Assembly (NCBI RefSeq): GCF_026870175.2
Contig: NZ_CP113977.2
Location: 1,240,001 to 1,304,000 of the forward strand
Origin: Flavobacterium aestivum
Lineage (GTDB): Bacteria > Bacteroidota > Bacteroidia > Flavobacteriales > Flavobacteriaceae
Reading direction: 5' to 3'
DNA: 64,000 nucleotides
This document shows, in pieces, positions 33,423 through 43,530 of the stretch. Every line of letters starts with the position of its first letter. Positions within the stretch are counted from its first letter, which is position 1. The notes beneath the pieces are model-generated. The model saw nothing but the letters and a program-made list of their open reading frames with translations, ran no database searches and was not told the DNA's origin. The position numbers and the translations under genes are program-made.

Positions 33423-36400
33423 TTAAAAATAAGCTCTCAACGCAACACTTCCGGTATGAATGGCATCACTGGTTTCGCTTTTTCGACCTTGGTAGATGAA
33501 ATTAACGTCTAAAAATGTAGTCAGATTCATTTGCAATAGGGTTCTCCAGGTTAAATTTTGACCCTTTTGCAATCCTTCCAGCATTTGATATCCAGCAGAA
33601 GAAAATTCATTTCCTTTAAAATCATTTTTATATAATGAAATTTCGCCGTTTGCTGTAAATCTTGAACTTCCATTATAGCTAAATGCGGTACCAAATCTAC
33701 TTTGCAATAAGGTGTCTAAACTACCAATTTGATTTTTTTTGTTGATGTATTCATAAAAAAGATCTAAGCTGATGTTTTTTGAAAACAGATAACTAATCTT
33801 TGGAGTTAATAAATAACCTTCAATCGTGTAATTTTTCTCGGTAAATGTTTCAGATTCTGCTTTTGTCAAAATGGTTTTGGCTAGCGCATCAAATAGCCAA
33901 CTTTTTTGAAGTAAGTGTTGGTATTGTAATTGATGAAAGCTGTTTTTGTTTTTAATGGTGCCAACAGACAATAAGTTTTGTGCCTGATTTGTCATGTAGG
34001 TATAAGTAACTGAATTGTCGCGTTTCCCTCTGTTGAAAAACAAGCTGTTGGTAAAGGTAGAAAGTAAACCCAATATGTTTTCTGATGAAGAATGAAAGGG
34101 ATTCAAATCAAAATGGTCTCCTTCATTCTTAATTTTCCGATCTATAATAAAGTTACTTTGCAAATAAAAATAGGAAAGTGCCTTTTTGAAAGAATTACTG
34201 TTTTGCCAAATATTAGGATTGATTATAAAAGATTGTGAGAACTTGTTTTGATTGGTTTTTAGATAAATCTGATTAGGCAGAAAGATTCGGGTATAAGTTG
34301 CTAAATCTATAAATGGCGCTATTTCGAATTCTTCGAGTTCTTTTATCCCATTATTATTGTAGTCATTCCAGGTGTATTTTCCTTGCCCCGCGGGTACTTC
34401 TACATAAGTGTAATTTTGAAAAGGCATGGTGCCCGAATTGGTTTCGTAAAGGGTATTGCTTTGAACCAATTGATTAAAAAATTGATCACTATAAAGAACC
34501 CTCGAATTCAATGAAGGTGTGTTTTTTAGCGTAGGATCAGTATAATCCAGTATTCTATAATTTACTAATACAGATAGATCACGCTTTTCTGTTTTAAATA
34601 GTTGTGATTTAAAATTATAACTATTGGAAGTGTTTACCTTTTGTAATAATCCGTTTTGAATACTGTCATTCGTTCTTCTTAAATACCCCAATTGTACATA
34701 AACACGGGTGCTGTCTCCATGACCGGCATATATTCCGTATTCATTAAAGCGTTGGGTTTGCAAAGAGAGTTGTTGAGTAGCTTTATTTTTGCCTTGATTA
34801 TCCTCAAAACGTAAAGTACTGCCAATCCAATTTTTCTTGAAGTTGTATTGAACTTGCGAAACGTTTCTAATAAACTTAGTAGTGGTTTCTATATCGTCAC
34901 TTTTCAATAAACTGCCATCGCTTTTGATAGTCCAATTATGGGTTGTAAATCCTGCATTGATGTTGTTTTTTATACCCGAATAATTGTTGGAAATAGCAAG
35001 TCTTTGAAAAGCATAGGTTACAGATCCTGTGTTTTTTGAATTCGTATCAGGGATTAAGCCGAAATTTAAACCGGTGCTCAGTAAATTTTGGTCACCGGTT
35101 ATGGAGCTGTAGATATTCCAATCTCTATAAAATTCTATTGAGTTTATACGTTCTACAGGTTTAAAATCAGAATCTATAACTTGTAAATTGGCAAAAGCAT
35201 CTAGGTTCCAATTTTTGGAGTATAGACGTTGCTTGGTATTGATTTCTCCCGCTATACCTTTATTGTTGCTGTCGTCTAGTGAAGAGAATAAGTTTTTATC
35301 ATTGTTGCTAATGGCAATTTCAAAATCAACAGCAGTTTTTTCAGAAGGATTGTATTTTCCAAAAAAGGTAGCAACCTGTTCTTTTATTGGAGCTATTAAT
35401 TGTATAATGGGTTCATAATTTCCTTGAAGAACTCCGTTTATGGGAGCTACATACTCATAAATTTTATCTACACTCGCAGCATTTTTTAAAATATAATTTC
35501 CTTTTTTTAGTCCTATCAAAGTAAAAGTAACTGTATATAGCTGGTCATTCGGGTTTGTCGAATGTTCAAATATAGATTCAGTACCAAGGATGGTTTTTTT
35601 ATACAGGATTTTTTTTTCGTCATAGGTGTCAAGATAAGCTGATGATGCAACCATTAATTTAGGATCGTCTCCGGCTTCTGCTAAAACTTGTACTTGCTCC
35701 TTAGAAAGGTTTTGCTGAACGGGTTGATTTTTTAAGTCATTTTCAGAATATAAAGCAGTACCAAAAGTCCATTTTTTGTTAGTAAAACTTCCTCCATCGT
35801 ACGTAACAAATCGAGTGTAGTTGATCTCAGAGTATTGGTATTCTATTACGATTCTCATTTCGGACGTGATACTGAAAAGAGGGGTAAACATAATTTCTCC
35901 AGAGTTGTAATCGATGGTATAATCATTTGTTTCGCCTCTTTTTAATAAAACCCCATTGACATAAACGCGTTCAGACCCAATGATGACTAAAACGTACAAC
36001 TCACCATTTTGACCAATTAATTTATAAGGACCTTGATTTCCTTCCTGTCCTTTAAAATTACTACTGGCATAATGACCAGTAACCAATCCGGCCGATGCAA
36101 ATAGATTGGTTTTGTTATTCTCATTTTCTAGATTAATAGTAGTGGATAATCCTTGTATCTTCTTGTTGAAATTGAGAAAATGAGTGTTGTTGTTACCAAT
36201 AAAAACATCGCCGGCACGAACATTCCAACTATCGCTGAAGAGTTCCATGAAAATATTGTCATATTGGTTCAGTTTCTGGGAGTAGCTTCCTTCCTGAACG
36301 GGAATATTGGTATCTTTAATAGAAGCTCTAATGCTAACCTTTTCGGATATTTTTCCGGTTATTTGTAGATCCAGATTCGAATTGACCACAGTATTCTGAT

Positions 36401-36854
36401 TATTACCTACAGAAACTCCTCTTGAGAGACTTCCTTTGGCAACAAGACCATCAAATGGAGTATTATTTTTTACGGGAGTGTTTTCAATTTTATACAAATT
36501 TTGATTGGTTGCATCGTTGTCAATAATCTTACTGCTATCGTAAATACTGTATTCTTTGGTTAATAGACTAGGGAATTTTAGATAATGAACTGTTATGGAA
36601 TCTGTAATGTTTTGATTTTTGTCTTTAAATACAAGTAAGCCTTTTGGGAAATTTACTTGATACAAAGAACTGTCAATAGCTTGGTTTTTGGAATCCAATA
36701 CTTTGAAAGAATAGGAATTGATGCTTTCCTTTTCCAGATAAATGGTGTCTGTGGTAAAAGCTATTTTTTTGGTTCTGTAAGCCGAATCCGTTTCTTGCGC
36801 CTGAAGCCCAAAAAAACAAAAAAGTAGAATCCAAAATAATACATTTTTAAACAT
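33423..36854 (-). CDS. Very large predicted outer-membrane beta-barrel protein
   Basis: A 1143-residue exported protein (signal ending GLQAQ). Residues about 20-140 form a soluble domain; about 140-350 includes GLVAKGSLSRGVSVGNNQN and a block SERVYVNGVLLKRGETNDY followed by DYNSGEIMFTP, which recalls modules I associate with SprA-like gliding/T9SS proteins. The remaining roughly 800 residues alternate aromatic and polar residues in long beta-hairpins and end with TGSVALRAYF, as expected for a large barrel. It is half the size of SprA and lacks an obvious plug, so I do not assign it. An EF-hand-like WNDYNNNGIKELEEFE segment lies near residue 825. Monocistronic with a 184-bp upstream gap. Confidence 0.75.
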   Translation of the reverse strand: MFKNVLFWILLFCFFGLQAQETDSAYRTKKIAFTTDTIYLEKESINSYSFKVLDSKNQAIDSSLYQVNFPKGLLVFKDKNQNITDSITVHYLKFPSLLTKEYSIYDSSKIIDNDATNQNLYKIENTPVKNNTPFDGLVAKGSLSRGVSVGNNQNTVVNSNLDLQITGKISEKVSIRASIKDTNIPVQEGSYSQKLNQYDNIFMELFSDSWNVRAGDVFIGNNNTHFLNFNKKIQGLSTTINLENENNKTNLFASAGLVTGHYASSNFKGQEGNQGPYKLIGQNGELYVLVIIGSERVYVNGVLLKRGETNDYTIDYNSGEIMFTPLFSITSEMRIVIEYQYSEINYTRFVTYDGGSFTNKKWTFGTALYSENDLKNQPVQQNLSKEQVQVLAEAGDDPKLMVASSAYLDTYDEKKILYKKTILGTESIFEHSTNPNDQLYTVTFTLIGLKKGNYILKNAASVDKIYEYVAPINGVLQGNYEPIIQLIAPIKEQVATFFGKYNPSEKTAVDFEIAISNNDKNLFSSLDDSNNKGIAGEINTKQRLYSKNWNLDAFANLQVIDSDFKPVERINSIEFYRDWNIYSSITGDQNLLSTGLNFGLIPDTNSKNTGSVTYAFQRLAISNNYSGIKNNINAGFTTHNWTIKSDGSLLKSDDIETTTKFIRNVSQVQYNFKKNWIGSTLRFEDNQGKNKATQQLSLQTQRFNEYGIYAGHGDSTRVYVQLGYLRRTNDSIQNGLLQKVNTSNSYNFKSQLFKTEKRDLSVLVNYRILDYTDPTLKNTPSLNSRVLYSDQFFNQLVQSNTLYETNSGTMPFQNYTYVEVPAGQGKYTWNDYNNNGIKELEEFEIAPFIDLATYTRIFLPNQIYLKTNQNKFSQSFIINPNIWQNSNSFKKALSYFYLQSNFIIDRKIKNEGDHFDLNPFHSSSENILGLLSTFTNSLFFNRGKRDNSVTYTYMTNQAQNLLSVGTIKNKNSFHQLQYQHLLQKSWLFDALAKTILTKAESETFTEKNYTIEGYLLTPKISYLFSKNISLDLFYEYINKKNQIGSLDTLLQSRFGTAFSYNGSSRFTANGEISLYKNDFKGNEFSSAGYQMLEGLQKGQNLTWRTLLQMNLTTFLDVNFIYQGRKSETSDAIHTGSVALRAYF

Positions 36855-36976
36855 AAATACTATAACTCGAATGCTCCAAAATTAGTATTTATTATTTTAT
36901 AATGTGCTAATTAGAGTATTGGCTCAAGTGAGAACCGAAAATGATTAGAAGTAATTGAGATTAAACAAATAGTAAT

Positions 36977-37012
36977 AAAAAATGGAAGCCGAATTAATGA
37001 CTTCCATTTTTT
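36977..37012 (-). terminator. Terminator of the aspartate kinase gene
   Basis: A 12-bp perfect stem (36977-36988 with 37001-37012) and a 12-nt loop, with T runs on both strands. It is 27 bp beyond the stop at 37039. Confidence 0.88.
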
Positions 37013-37038
37013 TGATAGAGCTATTTTTAATCAAAGAA

Positions 37039-38295
37039 TTAATTCTCTTTGGTAACAATTTGCATAGTTTCTCTGCTGACTTGTTTTAAAAGAACAGTTT
37101 TGTTGTCTTCAACCGTTTGTGCAGCTTGCTCGTTAAAATGTCTGATGGTATATAAAGTAACGCTTTCGGTAAAATCTACTTTGAATTTTTTAGAAAGTAT
37201 TGCGTTGCAATCATTGAAGTTTCCAAATTTATCCTCTACGCAAACGGAGAAACTGATGGCCGAATTCTGGATCAAGTTTACTTTAAGTTTGTACTGGTGG
37301 AATAATCCAAAGATTTCACTGATGTTTTCTTCCATTATAAAAGAGAAATCTATTGAAGATAATGAAATCAACAGTTGGTTTCGTTTTACAATAAAACAAG
37401 GTAAATACGGTTCAAGATCAACACCTTTAGAAACAGCAGTTCCTTTCAACAATGGATTGATAAACGATTTTACATATAAAGGTATTTCCTTTTTTTGTAA
37501 AGGTTGTAATGTTTTTGGGTGAATAACTGATGCTCCGTAAAATGCCAATTCGATAGCTTCACGATACGAAATTTGATTTAGCAAACTTGCGTTTTCAAAA
37601 TATCTAGGATCGGCATTCATAACCCCAGGAACGTCTTTCCATATGGTTACGCTTTCGGCATTTAGGCAATAAGCGAAAATTGCAGCGGTATAATCAGACC
37701 CTTCACGACCTAATGTAGTAGTGAAATTGTTTTCATCAGATCCCAAGAATCCTTGAGTGATGTTCAATATTTTTCGTTTAATATTTTTAGAAATATTCTT
37801 TTGGGTTAATTCCCAGTCTACCTCGGCGTCTCTGTAAGTTGCATCAGTTTTTATGAAATTTCGAACATCCAACCATTGCGTTTTTATTCCCATAAAAGTC
37901 ATAAAATTACTTAAGATTGTGGTCGAAATCAATTCTCCATAACTTACAATTTGATCGTAAACAAAATTATAATTTGGAGATTTGTTATGAGCCAAGAAAT
38001 ATTCCAGATCAGCAAACTGTGTGTTGACAGCGGCGAAAACCTCGTTATTTTCATCCTCAAACAAATCCATCAAGATTTGATTATGGTATTTTTTTACTTC
38101 TTGAACTGACGAATTTAATTCAAGGGATTTATCAAAATAATTTTTGATAACCTCTTCAAGTGCATTGGTTGTTTTGCCCATAGCAGAAACAATAACCAAT
38201 ACATCCTCATAACCCACTTGTTGCAAAACGCTGTATACGTTTTTAATTCCTGCGGCATCTTTTACAGAGGCCCCGCCAAATTTGAATACTCTCAT
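37039..38295 (-). CDS. Aspartate kinase (monofunctional)
   Basis: Phosphorylates aspartate, the first step to lysine, threonine, methionine and diaminopimelate. It is 418 residues. The kinase domain has the N-terminal VFKFGGASVKD and the later GREGSDYTAAIFA nucleotide/aspartate motif (GREGS instead of the usual GRGGS), with VIHPKTLQP near its end. The C-terminal ACT region (about 300-418) is present but poorly matched, so feedback control by lysine is uncertain. No homoserine dehydrogenase is fused to it. It precedes no other lysine gene; the GNAT gene lies 81 bp upstream on the same strand. Confidence 0.93.
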   Translation of the reverse strand: MRVFKFGGASVKDAAGIKNVYSVLQQVGYEDVLVIVSAMGKTTNALEEVIKNYFDKSLELNSSVQEVKKYHNQILMDLFEDENNEVFAAVNTQFADLEYFLAHNKSPNYNFVYDQIVSYGELISTTILSNFMTFMGIKTQWLDVRNFIKTDATYRDAEVDWELTQKNISKNIKRKILNITQGFLGSDENNFTTTLGREGSDYTAAIFAYCLNAESVTIWKDVPGVMNADPRYFENASLLNQISYREAIELAFYGASVIHPKTLQPLQKKEIPLYVKSFINPLLKGTAVSKGVDLEPYLPCFIVKRNQLLISLSSIDFSFIMEENISEIFGLFHQYKLKVNLIQNSAISFSVCVEDKFGNFNDCNAILSKKFKVDFTESVTLYTIRHFNEQAAQTVEDNKTVLLKQVSRETMQIVTKEN

Positions 38296-38376
38296 ATTAA
38301 TTTAGATTTACTTCGTCAATTTGCTGACGTTCGTCAGATTCAAGATTATTAGTCTCAAATCAAAAACGTTTATATT

Positions 38377-38859
38377 TTAATTTTTTAGCTTATTGTCTAC
38401 AAAATAGTTAATTGCAGCTTCATCCATTTGTACAACATTCCAATCTCTTAGTACATGGGCGCCTGATTTTTCGTAAAAGTCAATAGCCGGTGTATTCCAG
38501 TCGAGCACATGCCAATCAATTCTACGAACGTTGTCTCTTTTTCCTTGTTTGATAATTTCAGAATATAAAGCATAACCTAAACCAGTTCCTCGCATTTTAT
38601 CTTTAACCACCAAGTCTTCAAGGTGTATAATTTTTCCTTTCCAGGTAGAGTAACGATAATAATACAAAGCAATGCCTACAATTTCATTTTCTACTTCTGC
38701 AACAAATACATGGAACAAAGGATTTGGTCCAAAACCGTCACGAACGAGGTCATCAACGGTGATTAAAACAGCTTCAGGTTCTTTTTCGAATTCGGCAAGC
38801 TCTTGAATTAGCGCCAAAACACCCGTCATGTCTTCTTTATTTCCTTTACGTATATTCAT
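38377..38859 (-). CDS. GNAT-family N-acetyltransferase
   Basis: A 160-residue acetyl-CoA-dependent acetyltransferase. The fold is seen from IRKGNKEDMTGVLALIQELA (first strand and helix) through the HLEDLVVKDKMRGTGLGYALY block, whose RGTGLG is the acetyl-CoA pyrophosphate-binding loop, to WHVLDWNTPAIDFYEKSGA at the end. The last part resembles diamine/thialysine acetyltransferases, but the substrate cannot be fixed. It is divergent from fbp and may be cotranscribed with aspartate kinase. Confidence 0.9.
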   Translation of the reverse strand: MNIRKGNKEDMTGVLALIQELAEFEKEPEAVLITVDDLVRDGFGPNPLFHVFVAEVENEIVGIALYYYRYSTWKGKIIHLEDLVVKDKMRGTGLGYALYSEIIKQGKRDNVRRIDWHVLDWNTPAIDFYEKSGAHVLRDWNVVQMDEAAINYFVDNKLKN

Positions 38860-39028
38860 GATTTCGTATTATTTTCCTGCTTTATTATTAAAAAATAACT
38901 AATTAAGGAGTTGTTTTTATGGAATGTGTAGCAAATATACAATACTGATAAACTATGTGGTTATTATTTTTTTCGTTTTCACAAAAAAAACGATATTTGT
39001 GACTTAAACTAACTACATCGATTTCGTA

Positions 39029-40042
39029 ATGGAAAAAAGCAACAGAACTCTCGGAGAATTTATTATTGAAAACCAAAATGCCTTTCAATATTCGTCAGGA
39101 GAATTATCAAGAATCATCAACTCAATCCGTTTGGCGGCAAAAGTAGTCAGCTATAAAGTCAACAAAGCCGGGTTAGTAGATATTGTTGGTGCAGCTGGAG
39201 AGCAAAATATTCAAGGAGAAGATCAGCAAAAATTGGATGTGTATGCCAATAATGTTTTTATTCAAACCTTAATCAATCGTGAGATTGTTTGCGGGATTGC
39301 TTCAGAAGAGAATGATGATTTTATTACCGTTGAAGGAAGTGATAGAAGCCATAATAATAAGTATGTAGTTTTGATGGATCCTCTGGATGGTTCGTCTAAT
39401 ATAGATGTAAATGTTTCTGTCGGAACTATTTTTTCGGTTTATAGAAGAATAACACCAATAGGAACTCCGGTAACGTTAGAAGATTTTCTACAGCCAGGTA
39501 TCAATCAAGTTGCTGCGGGATATGTAATTTACGGAACATCGACTATGTTGGTTTATACCACAGGTCATGGAGTAAATGGTTTTACATTAAACCCAGCCAT
39601 TGGAACGTTTTATCTTTCGCATCCTAACATGAAGTTCTCAGAAGATGGAAATATTTATTCAATCAACGAAGGGAACTATGTGCATTTTCCGCAAGGGGTG
39701 AAAGATTATATTAAATATTGCCAACTTGAAGAAGGAGATCGTCCGTATACTTCTAGATATATCGGAAGTTTAGTATCGGATATTCACAGAAATATGATTA
39801 AGGGAGGAATTTATATTTATCCTACAAGTTCTAAAGCTCCAAAAGGGAAATTAAGATTGCTGTATGAATGTAATCCTATGGCCTTTATTGCTGAGCAAGC
39901 TGGAGGGAAAGCATCTGATGGTTTTAATAGAATAATGGAGATACAACCTACAGAGTTACATGAAAGAGTACCATTTTTTTGCGGAAGTATGAATATGGTT
40001 AAAAAAGCAGAAGAGTTTATGCTTAAAGCAAAAAACAGTTAA
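39029..40042 (+). CDS. fbp: Fructose-1,6-bisphosphatase, class 1
   Basis: Gluconeogenic phosphatase that converts fructose-1,6-bisphosphate to fructose-6-phosphate. It is 337 residues, the normal class 1 length. The metal-binding active-site block reads [20 protein letters not shown], preceded by ASEEND (first metal Glu), with the substrate-binding [17 protein letters not shown] and the late [31 protein letters not shown] at 38992-38999 (one base off TAnnTTTG) is the probable -7 element. It ends with a strong terminator. Monocistronic. Confidence 0.96.
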   Translation: MEKSNRTLGEFIIENQNAFQYSSGELSRIINSIRLAAKVVSYKVNKAGLVDIVGAAGEQNIQGEDQQKLDVYANNVFIQTLINREIVCGIASEENDDFITVEGSDRSHNNKYVVLMDPLDGSSNIDVNVSVGTIFSVYRRITPIGTPVTLEDFLQPGINQVAAGYVIYGTSTMLVYTTGHGVNGFTLNPAIGTFYLSHPNMKFSEDGNIYSINEGNYVHFPQGVKDYIKYCQLEEGDRPYTSRYIGSLVSDIHRNMIKGGIYIYPTSSKAPKGKLRLLYECNPMAFIAEQAGGKASDGFNRIMEIQPTELHERVPFFCGSMNMVKKAEEFMLKAKNS

Positions 40043-40064
40043 TAGTAAACCAAAACAATAAACC

Positions 40065-40096
40065 AAAAAAAAGCTCCCAATTGGGAGCTTTTTTTT
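40065..40096 (+). terminator. Terminator of fbp (works in both directions)
   Basis: A perfect 32-bp palindrome (40065-40080 with 40081-40096) with A8 and T8 ends. It overlaps the last bases of the convergent TerB-family gene and can serve both. Confidence 0.9.
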
Positions 40097-40526
40097 ATTT
40101 GTACATGTTTTTCATTTCGTACATAAAAGTTTCTAGATCTACTTTTTTGTCAACTAATTTGAGAGCTTTATCTACAATATAATTTACATTGCTGGGTGTA
40201 AAACCTAAGGCTAAACCAAATTTCACCATTAAGCGTTCTTGCTTGTCTCCTAATTGATGATCTCTGTGTACAATTCTAGCTAGATTGTACAGACTTTCTA
40301 GTCTTTCTATGTATAAATAAGGGGCATTTATTGGGTATTTTGATGGGTCTTTTAGTATCTCTTTGTATTCAATTTCGGAAATTTCAAGGTCTAGGGCAAG
40401 TTTGTCCAAAAATCTCTTTTCTTCTTCTGAGATATCGCCACTGGCGTAGGCTACATGGACAATTGCTGAAAAATGACCTCTGTTTTTTTGATTGAATTCA
40501 CTGCTAAATAAATCTGAGAATGACAT
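40095..40526 (-). CDS. TerB-family protein
   Basis: A 143-residue all-helical protein with the TerB (tellurite-resistance B-like) layout: HFSAIVHVAYASGDISEEEKRFLDKLA holds the conserved acidic metal-binding region (A.GD.S..E), and a second half (ARIVHRDHQLGDKQERLMVKFGLALG) repeats the pattern. There is no signal peptide, so it is cytosolic. No other ter genes are nearby, so a role in tellurite resistance is not supported; such proteins are common solo genes in Bacteroidetes. Its 3' end overlaps the fbp terminator by two bases. Confidence 0.85.
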   Translation of the reverse strand: MSFSDLFSSEFNQKNRGHFSAIVHVAYASGDISEEEKRFLDKLALDLEISEIEYKEILKDPSKYPINAPYLYIERLESLYNLARIVHRDHQLGDKQERLMVKFGLALGFTPSNVNYIVDKALKLVDKKVDLETFMYEMKNMYK

Positions 40527-40718
40527 AATATTAAATGTGTTTTAGGTTTGACATAAAGATAATTAATTTTTTTAGTATTGATTTTGTTTTTGGAGACTTT
40601 TTTGTACGATTGTCCTTTGTTTTCTATAATATTTTAGAGAATGATTTTTTAATCAAATACACCATTTTCAAAATTAATCGTAAGTTTACAACCCCTTATC
40701 AATTTAATTAAATTATCG

Positions 40719-41312
40719 ATGTCAGAATTTTTGATTTACTTTCAAATAGGATTAAAACACGTATTGGATATACATGCCTATGACCATGTTTTATTTTTAA
40801 TTGCTTTGTCTGTTCCTTTCTCTTTCAATGACTGGAAAAGGATTTTACTATTAGTGACGGTGTTTACTTTAGGGCATACAACAGCATTATTTCTTTCTGT
40901 TTTTGGGATTATCACTGTCAAGGTAAATGTGGTTGAGTTTCTCATACCAATAACGATTTTAACAACCGCCCTTTATAATTTATTTACGGCAGGTAAAACC
41001 AGTAAAAACGGAAGCGTCAATCTGGTGTTCATAATAACATTGTTCTTTGGAATCATCCATGGATTGGGTTTTTCTAATTATTTTAAAACAATATTAGGAG
41101 GTAGTGCAACCTCAAAATTATTGCCAATGGCTGAGTTTGCATTAGGAATAGAAGCTGCCCAAATTGCGGTGGTTTTAGTGGTCTTGATTTTGTCTTACAT
41201 CGTTCAAACGGTTTTTAGATTTTCAAAACGGGATTGGGCATTAGTAATGTCAGCATTTATAATAGGAGTAGTATTACCAATGATACTGGAAAATGAAATA
41301 TGGAAGAGATAA
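40719..41312 (+). CDS. HupE/UreJ family membrane protein
   Basis: A 197-residue protein with six to seven membrane segments. The second-segment region GLKHVLDIHAYDHVLFLIAL carries the histidine/aspartate cluster typical of HupE/UreJ proteins, and a second one, FGIIHGLGFSNYF, follows. Characterised relatives are nickel or cobalt permeases; no urease or hydrogenase gene is close, so the metal is unknown. It is the first gene of an operon with dCMP deaminase (5-bp gap) and an S41 protease. Confidence 0.88.
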   Translation: MSEFLIYFQIGLKHVLDIHAYDHVLFLIALSVPFSFNDWKRILLLVTVFTLGHTTALFLSVFGIITVKVNVVEFLIPITILTTALYNLFTAGKTSKNGSVNLVFIITLFFGIIHGLGFSNYFKTILGGSATSKLLPMAEFALGIEAAQIAVVLVVLILSYIVQTVFRFSKRDWALVMSAFIIGVVLPMILENEIWKR

Positions 41313-41317
41313 TAATT

Positions 41318-41749
41318 ATGGAAAATAAAAAGTTGAATAAATACGATAAAGCCTATCTTAGGATTGCTACAGAATGGGGTTTGTTGTCTTATTGCAAAAG
41401 AAAACAGGTAGGAGCAATTATTGTAAGGGATAGAATGATTATTTCTGATGGATATAATGGAACGCCTTCCGGATTTGAAAATTGCTGTGAAGATGAAGAT
41501 GGACTAACGCGTTGGGATGTTTTGCATGCTGAGGCAAATGCAATATTAAAAGTAGCAAGATCAACACAATCCTGTGAAGGAGCAACTTTGTATATCACAC
41601 TTTCACCATGTAAAGAATGCAGTAAATTGATACATCAATCGGGTATAAAAAGAGTGGTGTATCATAATGGATACCGAGATGATTCTGGAATACAATTTTT
41701 ATTAAAAGCAGGAGTCGAAGTAGAACACATTCCGATTTTAGAAGAATAA
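41318..41749 (+). CDS. dCMP deaminase family protein
   Basis: Zinc-dependent deaminase, probably converting dCMP to dUMP for dTTP synthesis. It is 143 residues from the ATG at 41318; an in-frame ATG at 41300 overlaps the HupE gene by 13 bp and would add six residues, so the start is not certain. The zinc site is seen as LHAEANAILK (His, Glu) and TLSPCKECSKL (two Cys), with the substrate-side SDGYNGTPSGFENC characteristic of the dCMP group (ComEB-like) rather than CMP or guanine deaminases. Operon middle gene, 7 bp before the protease gene. Confidence 0.9.
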   Translation: MENKKLNKYDKAYLRIATEWGLLSYCKRKQVGAIIVRDRMIISDGYNGTPSGFENCCEDEDGLTRWDVLHAEANAILKVARSTQSCEGATLYITLSPCKECSKLIHQSGIKRVVYHNGYRDDSGIQFLLKAGVEVEHIPILEE

Positions 41750-41756
41750 TTTATAA

Positions 41757-43337
41757 ATGAAGTTTGATAATAAATATTTACCCATATTCATTGGGGGCAT
41801 TTTTGCCCTAGGTATTTTTATTGGGAATATATCGAATGCTCCTCAGACTCATGATTTTTTAGTCAAAAAGAGTACAAAAGAGAAACTCAATAAACTGATT
41901 GATTTTATAGATAGCGAATATGTAGATAATATAAATACTGATTCTATAGTAAATCTTACGGTAGATAATATTTTAGCGCATCTAGATCCGCATTCGGTGT
42001 ATATTCCGCCAAGTGAACAATCAGAAATAGCCGAAACCATGAAAGGAGGCTTCGTGGGTATAGGAATCAATTTTTACATGTATAATGACTCTGTTGCAGT
42101 TATTAATCCGGTAAAAAATGGTCCTTCGGCAAAAGCGGGAATCAAAGCGGGAGATCGCATCTTGTACGTTAATAAAAAGAAACTATTTGGTCGAAAATTG
42201 CCAAATGATAGCCTGTTTGCAGCTCTAAAAGGAGAAGCTGGTTCTCAAATTGAATTGACAGTTTATCGAAAATCAGAGCGCAAAAAACTTAAGTTAACCA
42301 TCAAACGAGATGTTATTCCGCTTAAGAGTGTAGATGTTGCTTTAATCCTAAATAAAACAACAGGATATATAAAGATCAATCGCTTTGCAGAAACTACTTT
42401 TGAGGAATTTAAAGCTGGATTGATGAGCCTGAAAAAGCAAGGCATAAAATCATTGGTTGTAGATGTTCGGGATAATGGTGGAGGATATATGGAAGAGGCC
42501 ATTGCTATTGCCGATGAATTTTTGAAAGACAGACAACTGATAGTTTTTACCAAAAGCAAAAATGGAGTGATCGAAAAAACATTTGCCACCAAGCAAGGTA
42601 GTTTTGAAAACGGTAATGTCTATGTTTTAGTTAATGAGAACAGTGCTTCGGCAAGCGAAATTTTGGCGGGAGCCATACAAGATAACGATCGCGGAACAAT
42701 TATAGGACGACGTTCTTTTGGAAAAGGGTTGGTACAACGAGAAATGGACTTTAACGATGGATCGGCTGTGCGATTAACCATTGCCAGATATTATACACCT
42801 ACGGGAAGGTCTATTCAAAAGCCATATACTAAAGGGAATGAAGATTATTTTAAAGAATCAGATTCTCGCTTTTTGCATGGTGAATTGTATAAAAAAGACA
42901 GCATAAAAGTGGTTGACTCCTTGAAGTTTAAAACCAAGAAAGGTAAAATTGTTTATGGCGGTGGCGGAATTGTACCTGATGTTTTTATTCCTTTAGAGGC
43001 AGATCATGGTTCAGAGAATATTACCTATTTGTTGCAATCTGGAATTGTTGGGCATTTTGTGTTTGAGCAATTAGACAAGGACAGAAAAGTTTTTTCAAAG
43101 CTAACCTTCGAACAATTTTTAAATAAAATAAATACAACTGATTTGTATTTTGACGATTTTCAAAAATACCTCACTCAGAATGGTTTGCTTATAAAACTAG
43201 GACACAACAAGGCTTTGGTAAAAAGATACATTAATGCCGAATTTGCCCGCCAACTGTATGGTGATAAATATTACTACGAAATGATTTTGAAAGATGATGC
43301 TATGGTGAAGGCAGTATTGAATCCAAAATCCAAATAA
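41757..43337 (+). CDS. S41 family C-terminal processing peptidase
   Basis: Periplasmic protease of 526 residues anchored by an N-terminal hydrophobic segment (about 8-26). After a helical region comes a PDZ domain (about 95-175: GFVGIGINFYMY, GPSAKAGIKAGDRILYV) and then the S41 catalytic domain: VVDVRDNGGGYMEEAIAIAD, and NENSASASEILAGAIQD with the nucleophile Ser, with the catalytic Lys in GRRSFGKGLVQ. The C-terminal 130 residues are helical and family-typical. It processes C-termini of envelope proteins in relatives; its substrates here are unknown. Last gene of the HupE/dCMP deaminase operon. Confidence 0.93.
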   Translation: MKFDNKYLPIFIGGIFALGIFIGNISNAPQTHDFLVKKSTKEKLNKLIDFIDSEYVDNINTDSIVNLTVDNILAHLDPHSVYIPPSEQSEIAETMKGGFVGIGINFYMYNDSVAVINPVKNGPSAKAGIKAGDRILYVNKKKLFGRKLPNDSLFAALKGEAGSQIELTVYRKSERKKLKLTIKRDVIPLKSVDVALILNKTTGYIKINRFAETTFEEFKAGLMSLKKQGIKSLVVDVRDNGGGYMEEAIAIADEFLKDRQLIVFTKSKNGVIEKTFATKQGSFENGNVYVLVNENSASASEILAGAIQDNDRGTIIGRRSFGKGLVQREMDFNDGSAVRLTIARYYTPTGRSIQKPYTKGNEDYFKESDSRFLHGELYKKDSIKVVDSLKFKTKKGKIVYGGGGIVPDVFIPLEADHGSENITYLLQSGIVGHFVFEQLDKDRKVFSKLTFEQFLNKINTTDLYFDDFQKYLTQNGLLIKLGHNKALVKRYINAEFARQLYGDKYYYEMILKDDAMVKAVLNPKSK

Positions 43338-43344
43338 GAGATTG

Positions 43345-43402
43345 TAGTATCCTATAGATCTATCAAAGTTGTTAGTGAAAAATCTATAGGATGCTATATT
43401 TT
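43345..43402 (+). terminator. Hairpin terminator after the S41 peptidase
   Basis: A 15-nt stem with one mismatch (43345-43359 with 43382-43396), a long 22-nt loop and a following T-rich run. It starts 7 bp after the stop. Confidence 0.65.
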
Positions 43403-43530
43403 TTAGGATTGAAATCAGCTTGTAATCTTAGATAAATACAGCCTCGGTAATTTATATGAGGAATTGTATTTAAGCTTGTCTGAACTTGCTAAATAGAAAA
43501 TAGAGAGTTGGATATTAACTTCTAGATGGT

